Shown here piece by piece: positions 48,323 to 57,127 of a DNA stretch of 64,000 nucleotides. The notes beneath the pieces are model-generated. The model saw only the letters and a list, made by a program, of their open reading frames with translations. It ran no database searches and was not told the DNA's origin. Each line of letters begins with the position of its first letter. The first letter of the stretch is position 1. The translations under genes were made by a program, and so were the position numbers. The DNA is from CAMDPA01 sp965223035 (GTDB lineage: Bacteria > Pseudomonadota > Alphaproteobacteria > Rhizobiales > Hyphomicrobiaceae). The stretch lies in NCBI GenBank assembly GCA_965223035.1, contig OZ244980.1:1488001-1552000 (forward strand), in the 5' to 3' direction.

Positions 48323-49405
48323 TCAGCGCAGCTTCAAGGTGGTCAGTGCCACCAGGGCCAACAACACCGAGACAATCCAAAAGCGGACCACAACCGTCGC
48401 CTCCTCCCAACCCTTTTGCTCGAAATGGTGGTGAAGCGGTGCCATTCGAAACACCCGCTTGCCGGTCAATCGGTATGAGGCGACCTGGATGATGACCGAG
48501 AGCGCCTCGAGCACGAACAGGCCGCCGGCGATGGCCAATTGCACCTCATGCTTGGAGGCAATCGCAATCGCACCGAGCGCACCACCCAGCGCCAGCGATC
48601 CGGTGTCACCCATGAAGATCATGGCGGGCGGGGCGTTGAACCACAAAAAGCCCAAACCGGCTCCGATCAGCGCGCCGCAAATGATCGTCAATTCGCCGGT
48701 GCCGGGAACATAATGGAGCTGCAGGTATCTCGTGAAATCGACGCGGCCGGTCACATAGGCAAAAATGCCAAAGGTGGCGGCGACGATCATGACCGGGACG
48801 ATCGCGAGCCCATCAAGGCCGTCCGTCAAATTCACCGCATTGCCAGACCCCGCGATCACAACAATTCCAAATAAAACGAAGAATGGACCCAGGGCGATCA
48901 GCACGTCCTTAAAGAAGGGAACCGCCACCGTGTCCGACAGAGCCGATGGCGCCAGTTGCATAAAGACGAAGGTGGCGAGGGCAGCGACGGCGATCTCCAA
49001 CAAAAGCCGCACTTTGCCGGAAAATCCAGCAGCGGAGCGTTTGGAGACCTTAAGAAAGTCGTCATAAAAACCGATGGCGCCGTAGGCCAGCATCACGCCT
49101 AAGACCAGCCAAACGTAGGCGCTATGAAGATTTGCCCACATCAGCGTCGCGACAAGCACGCTGGACAGGATCATCAGCCCGCCCATGGTCGGAGTTCCGC
49201 GCTTGGTCAGGTGGCTCTGCGGTCCATCCTCGCGGATCGGTTGGCCCTTTCCCTGCCGGACACGCAACACGTCGATCATCATCGGGCCGAAAATAAATAC
49301 CAGCAAAAGTGCGGTCACCGTGGCGCCAACGGCGCGCAAGCTGATGTAGCGAAAAACGTTGAGCGGGCCGATCTGATCGGAGAATTGAATCAGCTCGTAG
49401 AACAT
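48323..49405 (-). CDS. mraY: Phospho-N-acetylmuramoyl-pentapeptide-transferase
   Basis: MraY makes lipid I by joining UDP-MurNAc-pentapeptide to undecaprenyl phosphate in the inner membrane. The 360-residue protein has 10 hydrophobic helices and family motifs: PTMGGLMILSSVLVATLMW, the YGAIGFYDDFLKVSKRS Asp-rich loop, GSGNAVNLTDGLDGLAIVP, FMGDTGSLALGGALG and the late HHHFEQKGWEEATVV His triad. It follows murF after 35 bases. The usual next genes (murD, ftsW, murG) are not here; a mutT gene follows instead. Confidence 0.95.
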   Translation of the reverse strand: MFYELIQFSDQIGPLNVFRYISLRAVGATVTALLLVFIFGPMMIDVLRVRQGKGQPIREDGPQSHLTKRGTPTMGGLMILSSVLVATLMWANLHSAYVWLVLGVMLAYGAIGFYDDFLKVSKRSAAGFSGKVRLLLEIAVAALATFVFMQLAPSALSDTVAVPFFKDVLIALGPFFVLFGIVVIAGSGNAVNLTDGLDGLAIVPVMIVAATFGIFAYVTGRVDFTRYLQLHYVPGTGELTIICGALIGAGLGFLWFNAPPAMIFMGDTGSLALGGALGAIAIASKHEVQLAIAGGLFVLEALSVIIQVASYRLTGKRVFRMAPLHHHFEQKGWEEATVVVRFWIVSVLLALVALTTLKLR

Positions 49406-49440
49406 ATGCCGTGTCTCCGCGATCCGCAGTTGCTGCCGGA

Positions 49441-50928
49441 TCAGTTATTGCGATCATTGGCGTGGGTCGGTCGCGCAAACCTGTCGCGTAACGCCTGTAC
49501 CAATGGTCCCATGCGAGATCCCAATGAGCCTTTGACCATCACCGCGTCGCCCGGTTGGACATCGGCCAAAATGCTGGCCTCGAGATCCGAAGAGGTTTCA
49601 GCCCAATCGCCGCGTCGGCTTTTCGCCAACCGATCGAACAGCTGGCGCATGTGCGGGCCGGCGGCGAAAACGCGATCGACGCCGGCATCCTCGATGGCGT
49701 CCAGCAGCGACACGTGTAGCGCGTCGGCGGCCTCGCCCAGCTCCAACATGTCACCCATGATCGCAATGCGCCGGGGGAAGTCGGAGCGCGGTGTCAACGC
49801 CAATGTCGACAGTGCCGAGCGCATGGAGGCCGGATTGGCGTTATAGGCCTCATCGATCAGTAACACGGAGCCGTCGGGGCCATTCAGGATTTCGCGCGCG
49901 CCGCGGCCAGCAGGCGCCGTGAACCCGGCCAGTGCCGGTACGGCGGCCTCGATGTCGACATTAAGCGCGAACAGGGCGGCGATGACAGCTAACGCGTTGC
50001 TGACCAGGTGACGCCCCGGCGCGCCGAGCGTGACGGCAATTGGCTCGCCGTCGAGCGACACGGTGAAGTGCGACCCGTGCGCTGTGAGCTTCAGGGTCCG
50101 GGGTCTGACATCGGCGGGCGGTTTCAGGCCAAAGGAGATCACGTCGGCGCCGATCAGCCTGGCCCGATTGGCCAGTTTGCCAAAGTAGGGGCTGTCCTGG
50201 TTAAGGATGGCTGCGTATCTGCCCCAGGCGGTTCCAACTTGTCCGTCCGGTGCCGCGATGAGGCCGTCGGGGAAGGCTTCCAGTCCGTCCAGGATTTCCG
50301 CCTTGGCGTCAGCGATGGCCTCGACGGATGGGAAATGGCCCAGGTGCACCGGCTCCACGGTTGTGATGATCGCCACATGCGGTCGGGCGAGCTTCGTCAA
50401 CGGCAGAATCTCGCCGGCATGGTTCATGCCGATCTCAAGCACCGCATAGTGGGTCGACTGCGGCATGCGGGCCAGCGTCAGCGGCACACCCCAATGGTTG
50501 TTGAATGACTTTTCCGGCGCATGCGTCGGACCGAGCCGGCCCAGGCACGTGTGCAGCATCTCCTTGGTGCCGGTCTTGCCGACGCTGCCGGTTACGGCCA
50601 AAACCCGTGCCGTGGGGTCGAGCCGTGCGCGCGCCGCGCGCGCTAATGCGGTCAGTGCAGCGAGCGGGTCCGCGACCCGCAACAGTGGCCCGTTGGCTAG
50701 TTGGCGCGTGTAGTCGTGCGCAACCAGAGCGGCGGCGGCACCAGCGGCAAACGCGGCCGGTACGAATGCGTGACCGTCCCGCTGGTCGCGTAGCGCAACA
50801 AACATTGCGCCGGCTTCAAGGCTTCGGCTGTCGATGGAAACGCCGGTGATCGGCGCAGTGGGCTCGCCGTCGACAGTTGCTCCGGTGGCTTCGATCAGAT
50901 CTTCCCAGGTCCAAAGTTGGTTCGCCAT
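49441..50928 (-). CDS. murF: UDP-N-acetylmuramoyl-tripeptide--D-alanyl-D-alanine ligase
   Basis: MurF adds D-Ala-D-Ala to UDP-MurNAc-tripeptide to complete the peptidoglycan precursor. The 495 residues show the Mur ligase ATP loop AVTGSVGKTGTKEML, a NNHWGVPLTLARMP block, the VLEIGMNHAGEI motif, and LLIDEAYNANPASMRSAL with C-domain motif DMLELG. The start ATG overlaps the murE stop by one base (TAATG at 50928-50930), which suggests translational coupling. Confidence 0.95.
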   Translation of the reverse strand: MANQLWTWEDLIEATGATVDGEPTAPITGVSIDSRSLEAGAMFVALRDQRDGHAFVPAAFAAGAAAALVAHDYTRQLANGPLLRVADPLAALTALARAARARLDPTARVLAVTGSVGKTGTKEMLHTCLGRLGPTHAPEKSFNNHWGVPLTLARMPQSTHYAVLEIGMNHAGEILPLTKLARPHVAIITTVEPVHLGHFPSVEAIADAKAEILDGLEAFPDGLIAAPDGQVGTAWGRYAAILNQDSPYFGKLANRARLIGADVISFGLKPPADVRPRTLKLTAHGSHFTVSLDGEPIAVTLGAPGRHLVSNALAVIAALFALNVDIEAAVPALAGFTAPAGRGAREILNGPDGSVLLIDEAYNANPASMRSALSTLALTPRSDFPRRIAIMGDMLELGEAADALHVSLLDAIEDAGVDRVFAAGPHMRQLFDRLAKSRRGDWAETSSDLEASILADVQPGDAVMVKGSLGSRMGPLVQALRDRFARPTHANDRNN

Positions 50929-52427
50929 TAATGCTGTTCACCGTTGTCGTTGGGTTGGCGCAAAATGGCACGTAACACGTCGTGGTCGGAGAACGGGATC
51001 ACTTTATCGCCGATGGTCTGGCCGGTTTCATGTCCCTTGCCGGCGACGACGACCACATCACCAGGGCGTAACGCCGTGACGGCGGATCTGATGGCTTCGG
51101 CACGGTCATCGACCTGTCGAACGCGGGCCTGGCCTTGGCCTGCTCCGGCGAGTATTTCGGCACGAATGGCGGCGGGGTCTTCGGTGCGCGGGTTATCGTC
51201 GGTGACGATCACCTCATCAGCCTTTTGACTGGCAATGGCCCCCATCACGGCGCGCTTGCCGCGATCCCGGTCCCCGCCACACCCGAACACGCAGATCAGC
51301 CGTGAGCGCGCGAACGGCCGTAAGGCGTCGAGCGCAGCCGCTAACGCTTCTGGTTTGTGAGCATAGTCGACCACCGCCAGGGCGCCCCGCGCCTCGCCGA
51401 CCACATCGAGCCGGCCAGGCACACCGGTCAGCCCTGCCAGAGCGGAAATCACCCGATCCGGCGCCTCGCCGGCGGCGATCGTCAGTCCGGCCGCGGTCAG
51501 GGCGTTTTCGACCTGGTAGTCGCCTAGCAGCGGCAGGCGAACAGCATGACGTTGCCCGGCGTGCGCGAGCGTCAAACGTTGGGCAAATCCGTCGCGCTGG
51601 GCATCGACGAGCTTAAGATCAGCACCGGTCCGGCCGACAGTGATCAGTTGGTGCCCGCGTCGCTGTGCGGCGGCCACCACCTCGCCCGACCTGGCCCCGT
51701 CGGTGTTGACGACGGCGGGCCGACCCGGCTCAAGCAACGTATCAAACAGCCGCAACTTGGCGGCGAGGTAGTCGTCGATCGAGGCATGATAATCGAGATG
51801 ATCGCGGCCGAGGTTGGTGAATGCCGCAGCGGCAAGCCTGACACCGTCCAAGCGGCGTTGGTCGAGGCCGTGGGAAGAGGCTTCGAAGGCAATGTGGGTG
51901 ATGCCCTCGTCGGCCAAGTTGGCGAGCGTTGCGGCCAGGGTTACGGGATCGGGCGTGGTCAACGCGCCGTAGCTGGCGCCTTCGGGTTTGACGATGCCGA
52001 GCGTTCCCAGCGAAGCAGCGCGGCGTCCGTTGGCCATCAGCAGTTGGCGGGTGAACTCGGCCACCGAGGTCTTGCCGCTGGTCCCGGTCACGGCGAGCGC
52101 CGTACGCGGCTGCCGCCGGTAAAGCCGAGCGGCCATCATGGCCAGGGCGCGGCGTGGGTCTTGCGCACGCAGCACGGGGACATCGACAGCTGGTAGGCTG
52201 GCATCGGTTCCAGCCAGGATAGCCACCGCGCCGTTGGCCGCAGCGCTGGTGGCAAACTGAGCGCCATCGACGTGGGCGCCGGGGACGGCGGCGAACACCC
52301 AGCCTGGCTTGACCTCGCGGCTGTCGGCCGTCAAACCGCACACGTCAACCGCTCCCACGCCGCTTGGTCCGTTGATGTCCGGCCCGAGCAAACGATGGAG
52401 ACTGATCGCAAAGGAGGCTGGGGCCAT
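50928..52427 (-). CDS. murE: UDP-N-acetylmuramoyl-tripeptide synthetase (meso-DAP adding)
   Basis: MurE adds the third residue to UDP-MurNAc-L-Ala-D-Glu. The DDNPRTEDP motif selects meso-diaminopimelate, as expected for a Gram-negative wall. The ATP loop is AVTGTSGKTSVAEF, followed by TTPDPVTLAATLA, FEASSHGLDQRRLDGV, GVPGRLDVV and DYAHKPEAL. The start is probably the ATG at 52427 (499 aa), with weak upstream sequence AGAG; another start 16 codons earlier is possible. It is the first gene of a short operon murE-murF-mraY-mutT; ftsI, its usual upstream neighbour, is absent. Confidence 0.93.
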   Translation of the reverse strand: MAPASFAISLHRLLGPDINGPSGVGAVDVCGLTADSREVKPGWVFAAVPGAHVDGAQFATSAAANGAVAILAGTDASLPAVDVPVLRAQDPRRALAMMAARLYRRQPRTALAVTGTSGKTSVAEFTRQLLMANGRRAASLGTLGIVKPEGASYGALTTPDPVTLAATLANLADEGITHIAFEASSHGLDQRRLDGVRLAAAAFTNLGRDHLDYHASIDDYLAAKLRLFDTLLEPGRPAVVNTDGARSGEVVAAAQRRGHQLITVGRTGADLKLVDAQRDGFAQRLTLAHAGQRHAVRLPLLGDYQVENALTAAGLTIAAGEAPDRVISALAGLTGVPGRLDVVGEARGALAVVDYAHKPEALAAALDALRPFARSRLICVFGCGGDRDRGKRAVMGAIASQKADEVIVTDDNPRTEDPAAIRAEILAGAGQGQARVRQVDDRAEAIRSAVTALRPGDVVVVAGKGHETGQTIGDKVIPFSDHDVLRAILRQPNDNGEQH

Positions 52428-53023
52428 AAGCGCTACTCTGGACCGATCTATGAGCAAATACGGGAGCCGAACCAACCAGGACTAATGTGCGGTCGTGGCC
52501 TCAGTGCCGACGAGTCGACCGTTCATATGGCGCGGCACGTCGGGCGTCAAACGCCGGCCTGTCACGATGGGCCGGTGCCGTGCGTGGCGTCGATCGGCGC
52601 AGATCTGTCTGTATCCGTCGGGATCGTGCTACGCCAAACGGATGACGCGAGTGTGGCCGATCGGCCGGCGTCGGGAAGCCCGCCCGATCAGTCCGACCGG
52701 ACGGGCTCGCTGTGGTGCGGCCGCGCGGGGTTTACGGCCGCTCCGCGTGACACCGGCGGGTCACCGCGACGCCTTGCGCGAGCGGTGGGCTGCTTGGCCG
52801 AGGGGAGGCGTGAAAGCCGACCCGCCCGTGCAGCCGCAACTCTACAGTTCTTTCTATTCACGTAAAGTTCTAATTCTGTTCTATAGACTGCGGTTGAATT
52901 CCGCTGTGGATATCTGCTGCCCACTTCAAATATGACAACCGCAAGAACGGGGGCAGCCAACCGTCCATGCGCATCGGCCGGCGCATGAGCGGGCACGGCT
53001 CATCCGCCTTGGGCGGACGTGCT
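52428..53023. other. Gene-poor stretch between murE and purQ
   Basis: About 600 bases without a supported gene. Plus-strand open frames here read antisense to the start of murE or have Arg-rich composition. The promoter of the mur operon should be here; no clear boxes were found. At 53008-53022 TCCGCCttgGGCGGA forms a hairpin like the one in family B repeats, just before the element R7. AT-richer sequence is at 52850-52930. Confidence 0.35.
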
Positions 53024-53177
53024 CTAGATCATCGCGCCTTAAATCGGAACCGCAACGCCGATTCCAATTGCGCCGGTTCCGATTTAAGACGCAAAGATGA
53101 TCGTTCTTAAAGTGGTGAGCAACTTTCTGCCTTTGATCGGGATCGTTCCGGTTCCGATTTAAGGCAGGTTGCTCTTG
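53024..53177 (+). repeat. Palindromic MITE-like element, full copy R7
   Basis: A full 154-bp copy lies 124 bases upstream of purQ in the same orientation as R5. The right hairpin has TTTGATCGG and CCGATTTAAGG and the end CTTG in place of CTAG. The copy may place its hairpins in the leader or promoter of purQ. Confidence 0.9.
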
Positions 53178-53300
53178 CGGCGATCCCAGCCGATGCCGAT
53201 CGTGCTCGACGGGTTCGCCCACGCCGGCGGCAGCTTGAAACCACCCCGTAGCGGTTCTATAGCCAGCGGCGATGGTGTCTCAAGCCACAGCGGATCAGCT

Positions 53301-53996
53301 ATGCGCGCATGTGTGATCGTATTTCCCGGTTCGAACTGCGATCGCGACGTTCAGGTCGCGTTACAGGCGGTGACCAGCCGGCCGGTGAGCATGGTCTGGC
53401 ACCGCGAGACCATGCTGCCGCCGACCGACCTGATCGTGCTGCCGGGTGGGTTTTCCTACGGCGATTATCTGCGTTGCGGCGCGATGGCGGCGCATTCGAC
53501 GGTGATGGCCGACGTGTTGGTGAAGGCCCGCGCCGGCGTGCCCGTGCTTGGAATATGTAACGGGTTCCAGGTGCTGTGTGAAATCGGCCTGCTTCCAGGC
53601 GTGCTGATGCGCAACGCTTCGCTGCGCTTCGTGTGTCGAGACGTGCACCTGAAGGTGGAGCGGAGCGACACCGTGTTTACGTCCGGCTACCGCCAGGGCG
53701 AAGTGATCCGAATCCCCGTGGCGCACGGTGATGGCAATTACTTTGCCGACGCGCAAACCCTAGCGCGCCTGGAAGGCGAGGGTCGGATCGCCTTGCGCTA
53801 TTCAACCAAAGTCGGTGCCATCACGGCGGCGGCCAATCCCAACGGCTCGCAGCTCAGCATCGCCGGCGTGCTCGATGACCGCGCACGCATTCTCGGCATG
53901 ATGCCGCATCCGGAGCGCTTGACCGAGGCTGCGCTCGGCGGCACCGATGGGCTTAGACTGTTCGAGAGCTTGGCGACGGCGCTCGCCGCGGCGTAG
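53301..53996 (+). CDS. purQ: Phosphoribosylformylglycinamidine synthase subunit PurQ
   Basis: PurQ is the glutaminase subunit of FGAM synthase, which supplies ammonia for the fourth step of purine synthesis. The 231-residue length is normal. The class I amidotransferase nucleophile is Cys86 in VLGICNGFQVL, and the catalytic His and Glu are in MMPHPERLTE. It starts MRACVIVFPGSNCDRDV, the family N-terminus; the frame extends 44 codons upstream through intergenic sequence, so 53301 is preferred. The partner genes purS and purL, usually next to it in Hyphomicrobiales, are not in the window. Confidence 0.93.
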   Translation: MRACVIVFPGSNCDRDVQVALQAVTSRPVSMVWHRETMLPPTDLIVLPGGFSYGDYLRCGAMAAHSTVMADVLVKARAGVPVLGICNGFQVLCEIGLLPGVLMRNASLRFVCRDVHLKVERSDTVFTSGYRQGEVIRIPVAHGDGNYFADAQTLARLEGEGRIALRYSTKVGAITAAANPNGSQLSIAGVLDDRARILGMMPHPERLTEAALGGTDGLRLFESLATALAAA

Positions 53997-54054
53997 CACC
54001 GATGGCCGCCGTCCATGGTTCGGCGGTCGCAGGACTGAGGCTGGAGAAACGCAC

Positions 54055-54957
54055 ATGGTCGGGCCAGTCGGTTTCGTCGGTCTTGGCAACATGGGTCGGC
54101 CGATGGTGCGCAGCCTCGCCTCGGCGGGCTTTCGGCTGCGGGTGAATGATGTCCGCGCCGATGCAATGCAGGCGCTCGTCGAGCAGGCGCCGGACGCGAT
54201 CGAGGCGTTTGACGATTTGGTCTACCTCGCGCGGGACACCGAGATCGTGATCACGATGCTGCCGGACGCCGGCGTGGTGCACACGGTCGTGATCGGCACA
54301 TCGGATCATCCCGGCATCGCGGGCGGGCTAGCCGCGGGCGGACTGATCGTCGACATGAGCTCGTCGGCGCCGCTGGCCACGCAGGCGCTCGGCGCGCAGT
54401 TGACCGAGCGTGGCCTCGGTTTGATCGATGCACCCGTGTCGGGTGGCGTAGCGCGGGCAGCGCAGGGATCGCTGACCATCATGGCCGGCGGTGATGCGAA
54501 CCTCGTGACGCGCGCCGAGCCGATTTTGTCGGCGATGGGCACCGTGCAGCGCACCGGCGGCCTCGGCTCTGGACACGCCACCAAGGCGCTCAACAATTAC
54601 GTATCGGCCGCGGGGCTGATCGCTGTGTGCGAGGCGTTGATCATTGCCGAGCGCTTCGGGCTTGATCCGCATGTCGTCAACGGTGTGCTCGATCACGCGA
54701 CCGGCCGCAACAACACAACCTCAAACAAAGTCGAGCCGTTTATTCTCAACCGGGCCTTCAATTCGGGCTTTGCACTCGATCTGATGCGTAAGGATGTTGG
54801 TATGGCGCGCGATCTGGCAGCCGGTTTGGGGCTCGATCCGCCTTGGATCGAAGCGTGCTTGCGCTTGGTTCAAGCGGCCAGCGCCGAGCTCCCTCACGAT
54901 GCCGATCACACCGCGACCTTCGCCTACTTGGAACGGCGTCTAACGGCGGGCGCGTGA
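54055..54957 (+). CDS. NAD(P)-dependent beta-hydroxyacid dehydrogenase (3-hydroxyisobutyrate-dehydrogenase-like)
   Basis: The 300-residue protein belongs to the beta-hydroxyacid dehydrogenase family. It has the NAD motif VGFVGLGNMGRPM, the substrate motif DAPVSGGVARAAQGSLTIMAGG, and the catalytic Lys in GSGHATKALNNYVSA. The substrate could be 3-hydroxyisobutyrate, tartronate semialdehyde or a similar acid. GGAG lies eight bases before the ATG at 54055; upstream codons overlap the end of purQ's downstream sequence. It follows purQ by 58 bases. Confidence 0.88.
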   Translation: MVGPVGFVGLGNMGRPMVRSLASAGFRLRVNDVRADAMQALVEQAPDAIEAFDDLVYLARDTEIVITMLPDAGVVHTVVIGTSDHPGIAGGLAAGGLIVDMSSSAPLATQALGAQLTERGLGLIDAPVSGGVARAAQGSLTIMAGGDANLVTRAEPILSAMGTVQRTGGLGSGHATKALNNYVSAAGLIAVCEALIIAERFGLDPHVVNGVLDHATGRNNTTSNKVEPFILNRAFNSGFALDLMRKDVGMARDLAAGLGLDPPWIEACLRLVQAASAELPHDADHTATFAYLERRLTAGA

Positions 54958-54989
54958 CTGGTCGTTTGATGGCCGCACAGGTGCGTCGA

Positions 54990-55069
54990 TAGTCGCTCTT
55001 CCAGTGTCGAACAGCTTTCTGCTCTTACTCGAGATCGTTCCGATTCCGATTAAGAGCAGGTTGCTCTTG
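54990..55069 (+). repeat. Palindromic MITE-like element, half copy R8
   Basis: Only the centre and right hairpin are present. The stem reads GCTCTTACTCG paired with CGATTAAGAGC, while the standard is GCCTTTAATCG with CGATTAAAGGC: both arms changed together. It ends in the 5' leader of the MBL-fold gene, about 30 bases before its start. Confidence 0.8.
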
Positions 55070-55099
55070 GATGGATGTAACCTATGAGCGATCGATGAG

Positions 55100-55897
55100 A
55101 TGAGCGATCATTGGCAGGTCTTCGCACTCAAATTTGCGGAGCGAGACGATCGGGTGCGTGCGGATAGCTTCATTCTGCATGATGATCATGCCGGTCCGCA
55201 TCCGATCGACTATTATGTTTGGCTGCTCAGATCCGGTCAGCGCTCAATCGTTGTCGATACCGGCTTTTGCCAGGATGAGGCGACGCGACGAGCGCGGCCG
55301 ACGTTGCGCGATCCCGCCGCCATGATCACCGCGATGGGAGTCTCGGCGGCCACCGTCGACACCGTTATTCTCACGCATTTGCACTATGATCATGCCGGTG
55401 GGTTGGCCCGCTTCCCCAATGCGACGCTGCATCTTCAAGCCGCCGAGATGGCTTTCGCCACCGGTCCGTTGATGTGCCATGATCATTTCCGCATGCCATT
55501 CACGGCGGAGCACGTGTGTGATGCCGTGCGCGCCCTGTACGCCGGCAGGCTGGCGTTTGCGCAAGGATCCAAAGAGATCGCGCCGGGCGTTGAGGTGCAT
55601 TTGATCGGTGGCCACAGCCGCGGTCTGCAATCGGTGCGCGTGCGAACGCGGCGGGGATGGGTCGTGCTCGCCTCCGATGCCACGCACTATTACGAGAACT
55701 ATCGGTGCAAAAAGCCGTTTCCGATCGTCGTGGACGTCGCCGACACGCTGGCCGGTTTCGACACGCTGCGGCGGCTGGCCGACAGCGATGACCATATCAT
55801 TCCCGGACACGACCCGTTGGTGAGGGCGATTTACCCGCCGCTCACGGCGAATGACGACAGCGTGGTCATGTTGCATGCCGAGCCGGCGCGATCGTAA
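55100..55897 (+). CDS. MBL-fold hydrolase, N-acyl-homoserine-lactonase-like
   Basis: The 265-residue protein has the metallo-beta-lactamase dinuclear site HLHYDHAGG (His93, His95, Asp97, His98), a later His in IGGHSRG, Asp in LASDATHY and His in IIPGHDPL. The arrangement with Tyr-Tyr in the first third and the YYENY after the Asp is typical of AttM/AiiB-type lactonases, which open the ring of acyl-homoserine lactone signals. The enzyme has no signal peptide. The start ATG at 55100 lies about 30 bases after the repeat R8. The substrate is inferred. Confidence 0.8.
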   Translation: MSDHWQVFALKFAERDDRVRADSFILHDDHAGPHPIDYYVWLLRSGQRSIVVDTGFCQDEATRRARPTLRDPAAMITAMGVSAATVDTVILTHLHYDHAGGLARFPNATLHLQAAEMAFATGPLMCHDHFRMPFTAEHVCDAVRALYAGRLAFAQGSKEIAPGVEVHLIGGHSRGLQSVRVRTRRGWVVLASDATHYYENYRCKKPFPIVVDVADTLAGFDTLRRLADSDDHIIPGHDPLVRAIYPPLTANDDSVVMLHAEPARS

Positions 55898-55929
55898 CGG
55901 TCGGCGCGCCGGCCCGGGATGGTCAGCGA

Positions 55930-57048
55930 TCAGGCGGCGACGGCGCGAGCCGTGGCGTCGATGTGGGCCGTCAGATCGGACTCAAGACCCAGGCGATCAG
56001 CCAACTCAGTCAGAAACTGGTGCTCGCCCGCGCTATCCAAATCAACGGTGAGGCGGGCTGCCGTCAACACCTGAACAGCTTGCTGCTGGGAGGTGACTTC
56101 CGCTGCCAACTGTTCCGCCGTCGCTGGTCGTTCAATCTCCTGGCGCAGGAACGCTTCAGCTGACTGATCAAGTCCCGCGTTTTCGAGACCGCCGAGGATT
56201 TTTTGCTGCTCGGCCGGATCGATGCGCCCGTCTGCGGCGGCTGCGGCGACCATCGCACGAAGACACAACACGGCCGTTTCGTTGGTGAGGGCTTCGGGCT
56301 CGAAGCCGGATCCGGTCGGTGCCGGCTGCTCCAACAGACCGGCGGTGGTCTGGCCGCCGTCGAGCGGCGAACGGCCTTCCGAGTAATTGCGGTAGGCTTG
56401 ATAGGCGAGGCCACCGATCAGCGCCAACGCACCCAGTTTCGCCGCTCCGGTCGCCAGCGAGCGTCCGGTTTGGGTGCCGAGGATCAGCGCGCCGAGGCCG
56501 CCAAGCGCGGCGCCGGTGCCGAGTTGGTTATGTTTGATGAGCTCCTGCAACTGCGCCATCAATTGTTCCGGGGTTTTGCCGGTGAGTTGGCCAAGGATGT
56601 CGCGCGTCCGGTCGCTGGCGCCCGTCATCTCATCGAGGCGGCCGGCCCCCTCGCGGACGCCGGTCGTGGCCTGGCCGAACACTTGGCCGAGGGTGTCCAA
56701 TATGTTGCCGCCAGCTGGGCCGCCAGCGCCGGGCCCTGTGCTGCCTGGTTGGCCCGACGGGTTCAGTTGTCGCTGGAGCTGACCCAAAATGTCGCCAAGG
56801 CCGCCGCCGCCGCTGCTGCCGGTCGGCGATTGGCGCACATCATGACCCGGTGGGGTGAGACCTCCACCCGACATCTCTTGGCGTAACGATGCGTCGCTTG
56901 AGGGCTGGCCGAGCTGACGCTGCAAATTGCTAAGAATATCTTGAAGGCTGCCACCTGTTGTCGGGTCGTTAGCTGGGCCGGCGCCAGACTGATCTGACCG
57001 CTGGTGCCCGCGCATTAAAGCATCGAGCAAAACTTTTGCGTCAAACAT
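55930..57048 (-). CDS. DUF533 / TerB-like membrane-associated protein
   Basis: The 372-residue protein has a long Gly-, Gln- and Ser-rich N-half with repeated short helices (LQDILSNLQRQLGQ and LGDILGQLQRQLN, a pseudo-repeat), a short hydrophobic segment (ALGGLGALILGTQTGRSL and LGALALIGGLAYQAY) and a C-terminal TerB-like helical domain with ADGRIDPAEQQKILGGL. DUF533 proteins of this type are found in the membrane fraction of many proteobacteria; the function is not known. GGAAGAG lies upstream of the ATG at 57048. Confidence 0.75.
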   Translation of the reverse strand: MFDAKVLLDALMRGHQRSDQSGAGPANDPTTGGSLQDILSNLQRQLGQPSSDASLRQEMSGGGLTPPGHDVRQSPTGSSGGGGLGDILGQLQRQLNPSGQPGSTGPGAGGPAGGNILDTLGQVFGQATTGVREGAGRLDEMTGASDRTRDILGQLTGKTPEQLMAQLQELIKHNQLGTGAALGGLGALILGTQTGRSLATGAAKLGALALIGGLAYQAYRNYSEGRSPLDGGQTTAGLLEQPAPTGSGFEPEALTNETAVLCLRAMVAAAAADGRIDPAEQQKILGGLENAGLDQSAEAFLRQEIERPATAEQLAAEVTSQQQAVQVLTAARLTVDLDSAGEHQFLTELADRLGLESDLTAHIDATARAVAA

Positions 57049-57127
57049 GACAGAAAACTCTTCCTATGGTTGCGGGTGGGCCGAACCTTACAAGAAGGCC
57101 CGAAGGTCGGCAAACGTGCCCCATCGC

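Noticed and set aside
52272..52865. 197-residue plus-strand frame antisense to the start of murE and beyond
   Set aside because: Overlaps the conserved N-terminus of MurE, has no recognisable motif and a shadow-like composition.
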